A stretch of DNA of 10,553 nt, from contig CAJZGD010000074.1 in assembly GCA_915275065.1 (NCBI GenBank), forward strand, positions 1 through 10,553, written 5' to 3'. This stretch comes from an uncultured Corynebacterium sp. Lineage in GTDB: Bacteria > Actinomycetota > Actinomycetes > Mycobacteriales > Mycobacteriaceae. Below, piece after piece: positions 1 to 5,571 of this stretch. Position numbers and translations under genes: made by a program. Numbering within the stretch: the stretch's first letter is position 1; the number at the start of each line of letters is the position of its first letter. The notes beneath the pieces were generated by a model. That model searched no databases. It was not told the origin of the DNA and was given only the letters and a program-made list of their open reading frames with translations.

Positions 1-92
1 CCCACCTGCCGGTCGGACTGCAGATCATGGCCCCGGCGTTCGCCGATGATCGCCTGTACAAGGTCGGCGCGGCATTCGAAGCCACGTTCTAA
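1..92 (+). CDS. gatA: GatA C-terminus (partial): Asp-tRNA(Asn)/Glu-tRNA(Gln) amidotransferase subunit A
   Basis: Only the last 29 codons and the TAA stop (90-92) are inside the window; the frame runs from base 3. The peptide starts HLPVGLQIMAPAF and ends in GAAFEATF. The PVGLQIMAP motif followed by a DDRLYKVGAAFE helix is the characteristic C-terminal end of GatA. From family knowledge, GatA is the amidase subunit of the cytoplasmic GatCAB complex. It releases ammonia from glutamine to convert mischarged Glu-tRNA(Gln) or Asp-tRNA(Asn) into the correctly charged forms. The gene converges with rtcB. No U-tract terminator reading in the gatA direction is visible, although the hairpin at 141-182 could also block this transcript. 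Identification is secure despite the short fragment. Confidence 0.92.
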   Translation, partial: HLPVGLQIMAPAFADDRLYKVGAAFEATF

Positions 93-135
93 CCCGGTGG
101 ATGTTGGCGCCCACATTATCTTTGGGCTAAGCAGT

Positions 136-182
136 AAAAACACCCCACCAGCTACCACTTACCGTGGTGTGTTGGTGGGGTG
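136..182 (-). terminator. Rho-independent terminator of rtcB
   Basis: The 10-bp arms CACCCCACCA (141-150) and TGGTGGGGTG (173-182) are perfect complements. A second small stem, ACCAC/GTGGT (154-158, 164-168), sits inside them. Read on the minus strand the hairpin is followed at once by five U residues (A136-140 on the plus strand). This places an intrinsic terminator about 60 nt behind the rtcB stop codon. On the plus strand no U-run follows, so any effect on gatA transcripts would be weaker. Confidence 0.8.
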
Positions 183-241
183 CGATTCTGCCCCGGGGCC
201 GGCAGGTTCGGGCGTCGATAAGCGACATGGGTGGCGTCAAC

Positions 242-1480
242 TTATGTGCCCTTGACATTCATGACCTGGCGCAGCTTATGCTTAATCTCCACAAGGTCGC
301 GGGAATCCGCCATGACCTGGTCGATATCCTTATAGGCGTCGGGAATCTCGTCGATCCACGCCTCGCCCGGCCGGTACACGATACCGGTCATGCGGGACGC
401 CAGATCCTCAACGGTGAACCGGCGGCGTGCCTCCGTGCGGGAATAGCGGCGGCCGGCCCCATGCGGTGCCGAATGCAGCGACGGGATGTTGCCTTTGCCT
501 TCCACCACATAGGAGGCGGTACCCATCGAACCGGGGATCAGCGCCAGCCGACCTTCGTCCGCATTCACCGCACCCTTGCGGGTCAACCACACCGTGCGGC
601 CGGCGTGCTCTTCCCGCTGCGTGTAGTTGTGGTGGCAGTTAATGCGCTCCACTTCCTCCACATCGGTGCCCATAAATTCGGACAAGCAGGTGCTAAACCG
701 GTCCATCATTTCCTCCCGATTGAGGAACGCAAACCGCTGCGCCCAGTGCAAATCCTTGATATAGCTCCCGAATTCTGGGGTGCCCTGCACCAGGTAGGCG
801 AGGTCGTTATTTTCGATGGGAATCCACCACTTCGCCATTAACTTCTTTGCAATGGCAATGTGTTTTTGGGCAATCTTATTGCCCACGCCGCGGGAACCCG
901 AGTGCAGGAACATCCACACGGTATCGGTTTCATCCAAACACAGCTCAATGAAGTGGTTTCCGCCGCCCAGCGACCCCAATTGCTGCCGCCACTTCGGCGA
1001 ATGCGACAGGTCAACATCGGTTTCCTCCGCCAGTTTCGCCAGCTCCCGGCAACGATCGTCGGCGGAACCCGGCAGGATCCAGTCCTTGTTATAGTTGCCC
1101 GGCGACAGCGGAATGGCGGCCTCGATGGCGTCCCGCAGTTGGGTGAGATCCTTCCCTGCCAAATCGGTGGCTGTGAATTGGGTGCGCACGGCAATCATGC
1201 CGCACCCGATATCCACGCCCACGGCGGCGGGAATCACGGCATCAATGGTGCCGAACACGGTTCCCACCGACGACCCTAACCCGGTGTGGGCGTCGGGCAT
1301 GAGCGCAACATGCGGGTAAATAAACGGTAGTTTTGCCAGCTGCTGGGCTTGCTCAAGCGTGGATTCCTCCAACTCTGAGGCAAAGGACACCACGTTCTTC
1401 GGCTTGTGGGGCTTCAAGTGACGGTTGAGGTAATTCGCGCCCCTGCGGCTTTTGCGGTTACCTCGATCTTTGCGCGTCAT
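242..1480 (-). CDS. rtcB: RtcB-family RNA ligase (3'-phosphate/5'-OH RNA ligase)
   Basis: The 412-aa product carries all RtcB active-site blocks. GVDIGCGM supplies Mn ligands Asp90 and Cys93, GGGNHFIEL supplies His176, HSGSRGVG supplies His193, and NCHHNY supplies His283/284. GSMGTASYVVEGKG is followed by APHGAGR, whose His340 matches the guanylylated histidine. From family knowledge, the cytoplasmic enzyme uses GTP and Mn2+ to join RNA 2',3'-cyclic phosphate or 3'-phosphate ends to 5'-OH ends in RNA repair. The ATG at 1478-1480 (MTRKDRGNRK) was chosen because AAGGAG lies 10 nt upstream. In-frame starts further up (1489, 1507, 1561) are less well placed, the first sitting one base from the same Shine-Dalgarno. 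Neither rtcA, rtcR nor archease is adjacent, and the gene appears monocistronic. Function in this organism is inferred. Confidence 0.96.
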   Translation of the reverse strand: MTRKDRGNRKSRRGANYLNRHLKPHKPKNVVSFASELEESTLEQAQQLAKLPFIYPHVALMPDAHTGLGSSVGTVFGTIDAVIPAAVGVDIGCGMIAVRTQFTATDLAGKDLTQLRDAIEAAIPLSPGNYNKDWILPGSADDRCRELAKLAEETDVDLSHSPKWRQQLGSLGGGNHFIELCLDETDTVWMFLHSGSRGVGNKIAQKHIAIAKKLMAKWWIPIENNDLAYLVQGTPEFGSYIKDLHWAQRFAFLNREEMMDRFSTCLSEFMGTDVEEVERINCHHNYTQREEHAGRTVWLTRKGAVNADEGRLALIPGSMGTASYVVEGKGNIPSLHSAPHGAGRRYSRTEARRRFTVEDLASRMTGIVYRPGEAWIDEIPDAYKDIDQVMADSRDLVEIKHKLRQVMNVKGT

Positions 1481-1510
1481 TGCACGCATTCTCCTTATCT
1501 TTTTCATAAT

Positions 1511-1548
1511 CCAAAACCGTGTGTGGGTTTTGGATGGGGAGATGTATA
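1511..1548 (-). promoter_or_regulatory. Possible rtcB promoter/leader with perfect dyad CCAAAACC-N7-GGTTTTGG
   Basis: Two 8-bp arms (1511-1518 and 1526-1533) are perfect inverted complements with a GTGTGTG spacer, 30 bp upstream of the chosen rtcB start. On the minus strand a TATACA hexamer (1543-1548) could be a -10 box. The dyad would then begin just downstream of the start point, the position of a repressor operator or a leader hairpin. No good -35 is visible. The dyad is seen directly; the promoter assignment is weak inference. Confidence 0.35.
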
Positions 1549-1689
1549 TTGCCGGTGACAACTATTCCGCCGCGACCTACTAGCGTTGTCCCACTGAAGA
1601 TGTGTGTGTTTGTGGTGTTATAGGGCACTTACCATGTGGCATCCATGGTGGGTGACCCATAAAAGTGCTGGTGAGCCGTATAGGAATAT

Positions 1690-1993
1690 GAAAAATGCCG
1701 CCCATGATGCTTGTGGCACATGATGCGGCTGAAAATAGAAAAACGGTGGTGGCGGGTAATGGTGAAGAGGATCCCACCACCTACGATCAGTGGGGGTGTT
1801 GTCGGTATCCCCGCCGGTGTGAAATTTTTCTTCCGCAATCATGGTCCTGCGATGAATCAGCTAGGGAGGCCTCCGGCCGTGCATCGCGTTCGTGCCGTTT
1901 GAGCAATAGTAGCGGCAATAATAGCGGTTGCATTCCAGATCCCATCCTTTCACTTGATTCATCGCCGCGGCCTGATCATGGGCGGCAGAAAAA
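1690..1993. mobile_element. MITE-like element: 13-bp terminal inverted repeats and a 6-bp flanking duplication
   Basis: TGCCGCCCATGAT (1696-1708) is repeated as its exact reverse complement ATCATGGGCGGCA (1975-1987), bounding 292 bp. GAAAAA lies immediately outside each end (1690-1695 and 1988-1993) in direct orientation, as expected for a target-site duplication. The interior has no transposase-like reading frame. It does contain a small tandem repeat, CAATAGTAGCGG followed by CAATAATAGCGG, near 1904-1927. This layout fits a non-autonomous miniature transposon or an IS remnant. The A-rich flank makes a chance match of the direct repeat somewhat likelier, and no second copy is present in the window. 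Confidence 0.45.
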
Positions 1994-2407
1994 CTTCTTC
2001 ACATTTGGCACTATCGCCACTAACAAGTAGTAGTTGATGATTACGCAAGTCCGCAAGGGGTACTACCCCCGGTCGCCTCATGGCCAAGTGGTGTGATGTT
2101 TTGCCCATGATCGTCAATGATTCCCGAGATATTGTTTTATAACAAGAGGGGAGATTACCTGCTATGGCCTGCGATTATGTGCTGAATAATGGTGCGGGCT
2201 TGTCGACGCCATCCCACGGTCTTTCTTGGGCTACTGGGATGAAGCCTTAAGATTGTTTCCGGCCATGAATCAGCGTAGAACGGGGGTAATTCATTGGGGT
2301 GCGAAGCGGGGTGACGGCGGGTGACGTGGCCGCCATGTGACATGAATGCCGCCCGTAAAACGCCGGGGAAGAAACCGGATGAGATTGAATTCATTCATGC
2401 GAATACG

Positions 2408-2436
2408 TGTACGCATGCTGCCCAAGGTGCTATACT
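2408..2436 (+). promoter_or_regulatory. Likely promoter of the cobalamin riboswitch transcript
   Basis: TATACT (2431-2436) is a good -10 box, 20 nt upstream of the first riboswitch stem. At 17 bp spacing the -35 position holds TGTACG (2408-2413), a weak match. A dyad CATGCG-N10-CGCATG (2396-2401 and 2412-2417) overlaps the -35 and could be an operator. Transcription would begin near 2443. Confidence 0.5.
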
Positions 2437-2455
2437 TAGCATCGCACTCAGAAGC

Positions 2456-2626
2456 GAGTTGGTGAAGCCATAAGTGTGTACGGCTTCATGGGAATCCGGT
2501 GCAAAACCGGAACTGGCGCGCAGCGGTGAGTGGGGACTGACCCCTGAACAAGTCCACTGGCTACTCCAAGCTGGGAAGGCATAGGGGGCTCCGGGATGAT
2601 CCACAAGTCCGAAGACCGACCAACTC
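2456..2626 (+). promoter_or_regulatory. Cobalamin (B12) riboswitch
   Basis: The conserved cobalamin aptamer is present on the plus strand. The closing stem P1 is GAGTTGG (2456-2462) with CCAACTC (2620-2626). A stem GAAGCC/GGCTTC (2464-2469, 2482-2487) follows. The core has GGGAATCCGG (2490-2499), whose TCCGG pairs with CCGGA (2507-2511), then GCGCGCAGCGGTGAG (2516-2530). The 3' B12 box AGTCCGAAGACCGACC (2606-2621) closes the element. From family knowledge, this RNA binds adenosyl- or other cobalamins and usually switches off B12 uptake, synthesis or B12-independent isoenzyme genes. No recognisable gene begins directly behind it: the nearest plus-strand gene is the FecCD permease over 1 kb downstream, with an oppositely oriented gene between. 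The expression platform cannot be assigned with confidence. Confidence 0.92.
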
Positions 2627-3051
2627 TGACCATCATTGCGACCCTCGCGTCCAGGCGTCGCCTGATACACCCGACTTCTATCCGTGGTGGTTTCGTGACA
2701 ACCACCATGGCAAAGTCGTGGGGGAGTGGACGGTAACCGCCGACTCCAGCATCAGCAAGGTCCGCCGATGAGCAATCATTGGTGCTCCTGCGTGCTGCCG
2801 TAGCGCTACTACGTACGGTTGAGTAGCACACATCGGGTGACTGTCCAAATAACGCGATGTTCATAAGTACCAGCGGTGCTGCGGCATAGCACAGAACGCT
2901 ATACGTCTTCGCTACACAGGTGAGGGCTGCAATAAGGTGTGGAATCCGGCATCGTGTGAAACTAGCCACTCCCATGTTTCCCATGGCCGACCATTCCCAG
3001 ACTTATGGGCTCGTGGCGAAAAATGGCAGTGTTCTATCTTGCTAAGGATGC
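2627..3051 (+). other. Hairpin-rich region behind the riboswitch, no clear gene
   Basis: This 425-nt stretch would be transcribed from the riboswitch promoter. It contains an 11-bp stem with a 7-nt loop (2682-2692 with 2700-2710, one G-U pair). A stem GAGTGGACGG/CCGCCGACTC with two mismatches and a 3-nt loop lies at 2725-2747. A bulged 11-bp stem follows (2792-2802 with 2814-2829). An 11-codon frame MSNHWCSCVLP (2768-2803) has AAGG 7 nt upstream. A frame from 2628 to 2771 is open and ends in KVRR but has no start codon. It could be a riboswitch-controlled non-coding RNA, a leader that lost its gene, or a decayed gene. Confidence 0.4.
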
Positions 3052-3121
3052 CCGATGCCCACCATGGGGATATTGGTGAATGTGAGCGCCAATTCTGGTT
3101 AAACCCCATGGTGGGCATCGG
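3052..3121. terminator. Perfect 18-bp inverted repeat, probable bidirectional terminator
   Basis: CCGATGCCCACCATGGGG (3052-3069) is followed 34 nt later by its exact reverse complement (3104-3121). The loop itself can form a 7-bp stem (3072-3078 with 3087-3093). The plus-strand sequence after it, GTTTATGTTTACC, is moderately U-rich. Read on the minus strand, the stem begins 16 nt behind the stop of the small membrane-protein gene. It can therefore end both the riboswitch transcript and that gene. Without a clean U-tract, an alternative role as a repeat element is possible. Confidence 0.6.
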
Positions 3122-3137
3122 TTTATGTTTACCTTAT

Positions 3138-3461
3138 TTAGGATTTGAGGTCGCTCAAAACGCAGGCCGCGCCCGAAGCCACCGTCGTTACGGCAATCAC
3201 CGACGGCCACGCCCCGATCTTCTTCGCCAACGGGTGCGATAGTCCAAACGCGGCCACATAGGTGGCGCCCAAACCTGCCGCGAGCGGCACCCCGCCCTTT
3301 GCCAACCATGACCGGCCCGCCCACAGTCCAGCAGCCGTCAATAATACCCCACCAAGCGGCCGGATCCCGGTTTCCCTGGCGGTCAACCAACCACCCACAA
3401 GCCCGGTGATAACAAGCGAAGCGGTATTGACATCCTTAGCATCTTTTAATGTAAAGCTCAT
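3138..3461 (-). CDS. Small hydrophobic membrane protein of unknown function
   Basis: The 107-aa product starts MSFTLKDAKDVNTAS and ends CVLSDLKS. It has four hydrophobic, glycine- and alanine-rich segments (about residues 11-27, 34-54, 57-76 and 84-102) joined by short turns with Arg/Lys residues (TARETGIRP, GRSWLAKGG, HPLAKKIG). This indicates an integral membrane protein with four helices. I do not recognise a named family and assign no reaction. The ATG at 3459-3461 was preferred over an upstream one (3521) because the 20 extra residues are neither hydrophobic nor protein-like. No Shine-Dalgarno precedes it. A TAGCGT hexamer ends 7 nt upstream of the ATG, which would suit a leaderless transcript, a common arrangement in actinobacteria. 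It is divergent from the ABC operon and converges on the riboswitch transcript. Confidence 0.75.
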   Translation of the reverse strand: MSFTLKDAKDVNTASLVITGLVGGWLTARETGIRPLGGVLLTAAGLWAGRSWLAKGGVPLAAGLGATYVAAFGLSHPLAKKIGAWPSVIAVTTVASGAACVLSDLKS

Positions 3462-3560
3462 GTATTTAACGCTACTCGGGTACGCCCAGGAAGAACAGAG
3501 AAACACCCGAAACTCAACCAATGGAATGAAGCCGCAGCATACCTATGGTTACGAATCGGG

Positions 3561-3594
3561 TATCTGACTTCATATTGGTACTGGTAATCAGATA
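3561..3594. promoter_or_regulatory. Dyad TATCTGA-N20-TCAGATA between divergent genes
   Basis: Seven-base arms at 3561-3567 and 3588-3594 are perfect inverted complements, inside the 228-bp gap between the small membrane-protein gene and the ABC operon. Two turns of DNA separate the arms, as for a cooperative or dimeric regulator. The dyad is visible; any regulatory role is inference. Confidence 0.3.
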
Positions 3595-3639
3595 AGCTCA
3601 GTAGCCAGGGGTATTTCCAATAACATTTTTTACCCCCGT

Positions 3640-3663
3640 TGTGAATGAGTTCACAGCGATAAT
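3640..3663 (+). promoter_or_regulatory. GlxR/CRP-type operator and -10 box of the ABC operon
   Basis: TGTGAATGAGTTCACA (3640-3655) is a perfect TGTGA-N6-TCACA palindrome, the consensus of CRP-family regulators and of corynebacterial GlxR (TGTGANNTANNTCACA). A -10-like GATAAT (3658-3663) starts two bases after it. A bound dimer would thus cover the -35/-10 spacer, which suggests repression. No good -35 is seen. The operator match is strong; regulator identity depends on the host being a corynebacterium. Confidence 0.65.
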
Positions 3664-3688
3664 TTTTGTGAGTCATTGTAAGGAGTTT

Positions 3689-3701
3689 TGTGATTATCAC
3701 A
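3689..3701 (+). promoter_or_regulatory. Dyad covering the permease start codon
   Basis: TGTGAT-T-ATCACA is a perfect 13-bp dyad whose second to fourth bases are the GTG initiation codon. It shares the TGTGA/TCACA arms of the operator 34 bp upstream but with 3 instead of 6 central bases, so it would not be a standard GlxR site. It might be a second operator, or a weak RNA hairpin affecting initiation. Confidence 0.35.
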
Positions 3702-4742
3702 CGTCGCAAAATTGCTGCTCCCGTGATTTTTGTGTTGCTTCTCGCAGCAGCCGCGGTGAGCTTTGTGATCTCCTTAACCTTCGGCTCTGTTGCTTATGAT
3801 GCCATCGACGTGTGGGACGTGGTGGCAGCACACATTGGTATTATTCCTGGTGACGACGTTTTCGGCAGCACCATAGACTCGGTGGTGTGGAGTCTTCGGG
3901 CACCCCGTGGCCTGCTGGCGCTCATCGTGGGCGCCGGCCTGGCGCTAGCCGGTGTTGTCATGCAAACCCTGGTGCGTAACCCCTTGGCAGACCCCTATCT
4001 TTTGGGGGTGTCATCCGGTGCATCCGTGGGTGCGACCTCGGTCATCACCATTGGCGTTTTTACCTCGTTTGGCCTGTACGCAATTTCGGTTGGTGCGCTC
4101 TTCGGCGCACTAGCGGCCACAGCCATCGTGTACCTCATCACCCTAGCGCAGGGCGGACTCACACCGCTGCGCCTTATCTTGACGGGTGTTGTGGCATCAT
4201 CAGCATTTTCTGCCCTGGCGAGCTTCCTCGTGTTCAAAGCCCAAGATGCGCGTGCCGCGCAAGGGGTGATGTTCTGGATGCTCGGCTCCGTCGTCGGCGC
4301 CCAATGGGACAGGTTGTTGCTTCCTGCCCTCGTGGTGCTGGCGGCATTCCTCATTCTCATGTTCATGTCCAATCCACTAGACGCCATGGCGGCCGGGCCC
4401 GACACTGCCGCTGCCCTGGGCGTCAACGTGGAGCGGCTTCGGCAAATCCTGTTTTTTATCCAGGCGCTCTTGGTGGGCGCCATGGTGGCCGTGGCCGGTG
4501 GCATCGGGTTCGTGGGGTTAGTCATTCCCCACCTGGCCCGCATCATGGTGGGCTCCCTGCATCGCAGGCTACTGCCCATCGCCATGGTATTGGGCGCGGT
4601 GTTTATGGTGTGGGTCGATGTGATCGCCCGCATCGCGGCACCACCGCAGGAAATCCCCTTGGGTGTGGTCACTGGCGTGCTCGGTGCCCCACTCTTCCTG
4701 CTGCTCATGGGACGAGGACGCTACCAATTTGGGGGCAGTTAA
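3690..4742 (+). CDS. FecCD/BtuC-family ABC transporter permease
   Basis: The 350-aa product is a polytopic inner-membrane permease of normal family length (330-350). Signature blocks are RNPLADPYLLGVSSGAS (97-113), GPDTAAALGVNV (236-247, the ATPase-coupling loop region), GGIGFVGLVIPHLAR (270-284) and PPQEIPLGVVTGVLGAP (318-334). These define the type II importer class that moves cobalamin, haem or ferric siderophores across the membrane as a homodimer. The start is GTG at 3690, with AAGGAG 4 nt upstream; the first helix (about 11-30) follows directly. It is the first gene of a permease-ATPase-binding protein operon and abuts the ATPase gene without a gap. A GlxR-type site lies upstream, and a TGTGAT-T-ATCACA dyad covers the start codon. 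Substrate is unproven: the nearby B12 riboswitch hints at corrinoids, but no iron-regulator (DtxR) box was seen. Confidence 0.94.
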   Translation: MIITRRKIAAPVIFVLLLAAAAVSFVISLTFGSVAYDAIDVWDVVAAHIGIIPGDDVFGSTIDSVVWSLRAPRGLLALIVGAGLALAGVVMQTLVRNPLADPYLLGVSSGASVGATSVITIGVFTSFGLYAISVGALFGALAATAIVYLITLAQGGLTPLRLILTGVVASSAFSALASFLVFKAQDARAAQGVMFWMLGSVVGAQWDRLLLPALVVLAAFLILMFMSNPLDAMAAGPDTAAALGVNVERLRQILFFIQALLVGAMVAVAGGIGFVGLVIPHLARIMVGSLHRRLLPIAMVLGAVFMVWVDVIARIAAPPQEIPLGVVTGVLGAPLFLLLMGRGRYQFGGS

Positions 4743-5510
4743 ATGAGCTACATGGAAATCACTCGGGTTTCCGCCGGAATCGGAAACACCACTATCGTTC
4801 ATGATATTAACTTCACCATCACTCCCGGCACCATGACCGCCCTCGTAGGGGTCAACGGTGCTGGTAAATCCACACTCTTGCGGGCCCTAGCAGGCATCAC
4901 CAAACCGCACCATGGTGAAGTAACCCTCGACGGTGAATCGGTTCACGAGATTCGCCCTCGCCGACGCGCCCAGCTTCTCACCTTGGTTGGGCAAGAAGAA
5001 AACCCTCCGGGCGATTTGACCGTCTCGGAAATGGTGACCTTAGGCCGCATGCCACACCTGAAATCGTGGCAGATGGGTGGCCGTGAGGAACAAGAAATCG
5101 TGGCGGAAGCCATAGCCATGGTGGGGCTCACCGATGTTGCCGACCGGTCCTGTGACCAGCTCTCCGGTGGTCAACGCCGCCGGGCACTGCTGGCCCGAGG
5201 CTTCGCGCAACACACCGACATGGTGATGTTGGACGAGCCAACAAACCACCTGGATGTGCACCACCAATTGCACCTGCTCAAGGTGCTGCGGGAATCCGGC
5301 CGCACGATTCTAGCCACCATTCACGATTTGGATCTGGCCATGTCACACTTCGACCAAGTGGTGGTGTTATACAACGGCACCATGCTGTGTGCCGGCCCGC
5401 CCGAAGAAGTACTCATCCCAGATAATCTGCGCGTCGTTTTCGACGTGCGGGCCTACATTGCGCGATTGCCGGAGGCAATCAGTCCGCATCTGATTATTGA
5501 CAGTCTCTGA
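4743..5510 (+). CDS. ABC transporter ATP-binding protein (FepC/BtuD type)
   Basis: The 255-aa product has the complete nucleotide-binding set. Walker A is GVNGAGKST (36-44), the Q-loop Gln is at 84, the signature is LSGGQ (140-144), Walker B is VMLDEP (161-166), the D-loop is NHLD (168-171) and the switch His194 lies in ATIHDLD. This matches the cytoplasmic ATPase of siderophore/haem/B12 importers and would work as a dimer on the FecCD permease encoded just upstream. The ATG follows the permease TAA with no intervening base, so translation is probably coupled. An alternative ATG three codons in (4752) would give MEITRVS and cannot be excluded. The length is normal and no catalytic residue is missing. 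Confidence 0.95.
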   Translation: MSYMEITRVSAGIGNTTIVHDINFTITPGTMTALVGVNGAGKSTLLRALAGITKPHHGEVTLDGESVHEIRPRRRAQLLTLVGQEENPPGDLTVSEMVTLGRMPHLKSWQMGGREEQEIVAEAIAMVGLTDVADRSCDQLSGGQRRRALLARGFAQHTDMVMLDEPTNHLDVHHQLHLLKVLRESGRTILATIHDLDLAMSHFDQVVVLYNGTMLCAGPPEEVLIPDNLRVVFDVRAYIARLPEAISPHLIIDSL

Positions 5511-5571
5511 CGCTGGTTGACGGCCCGGCACACAAGGGGCGTCGACAAGCACACAACCAAGGAAAAGAATA

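Larger units (their letters stand above)
1481..2430. other. Gene-free stretch between rtcB and the riboswitch
   Basis: No frame on either strand gives a convincing protein here. Open frames are short, lack ribosome binding sites or carry low-complexity translations. Apart from the dyad and the MITE-like element listed separately, it holds a 13-bp palindrome GGGGTA-C-TACCCC (2057-2069). A -10-like TATAAC (2138-2143) overlaps a TTGTT-N4-AACAA dyad and is followed by GAGGGGAG and ATG (2164) opening a 28-codon frame to 2250. I do not call that frame a gene. The stretch may be decayed coding sequence or untranslated RNA. Confidence 0.5.

Noticed and set aside
164..841. 225-codon open frame opposite rtcB
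   Set aside because: It is a shadow of the fully motif-supported rtcB frame on the other strand.
1695..2030. 111-codon open frame on the plus strand
   Set aside because: It coincides with the MITE-like element, has no Shine-Dalgarno, and its composition (Ser, Cys and Arg-rich, no hydrophobic core) is not protein-like.
2164..2250. 28-codon frame with a -10-like TATAAC and GAGGGGAG upstream
   Set aside because: The signals are suggestive, but the spacing to the ATG is long (about 10-11 nt) and the peptide has no recognisable feature, so I do not call it a gene.
2448..2984. 178-codon open frame on the minus strand
   Set aside because: It runs antisense through the entire cobalamin aptamer, lacks a ribosome binding site, and its translation has no recognisable domain.
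3462..3689. DtxR iron box upstream of the importer
   Set aside because: I looked for the 19-bp TTAGGTTAG-type palindrome and found none.
3995..4708. 237-codon open frame opposite the permease
   Set aside because: It is a GC-bias shadow; the FecCD permease motifs on the plus strand settle the coding frame.
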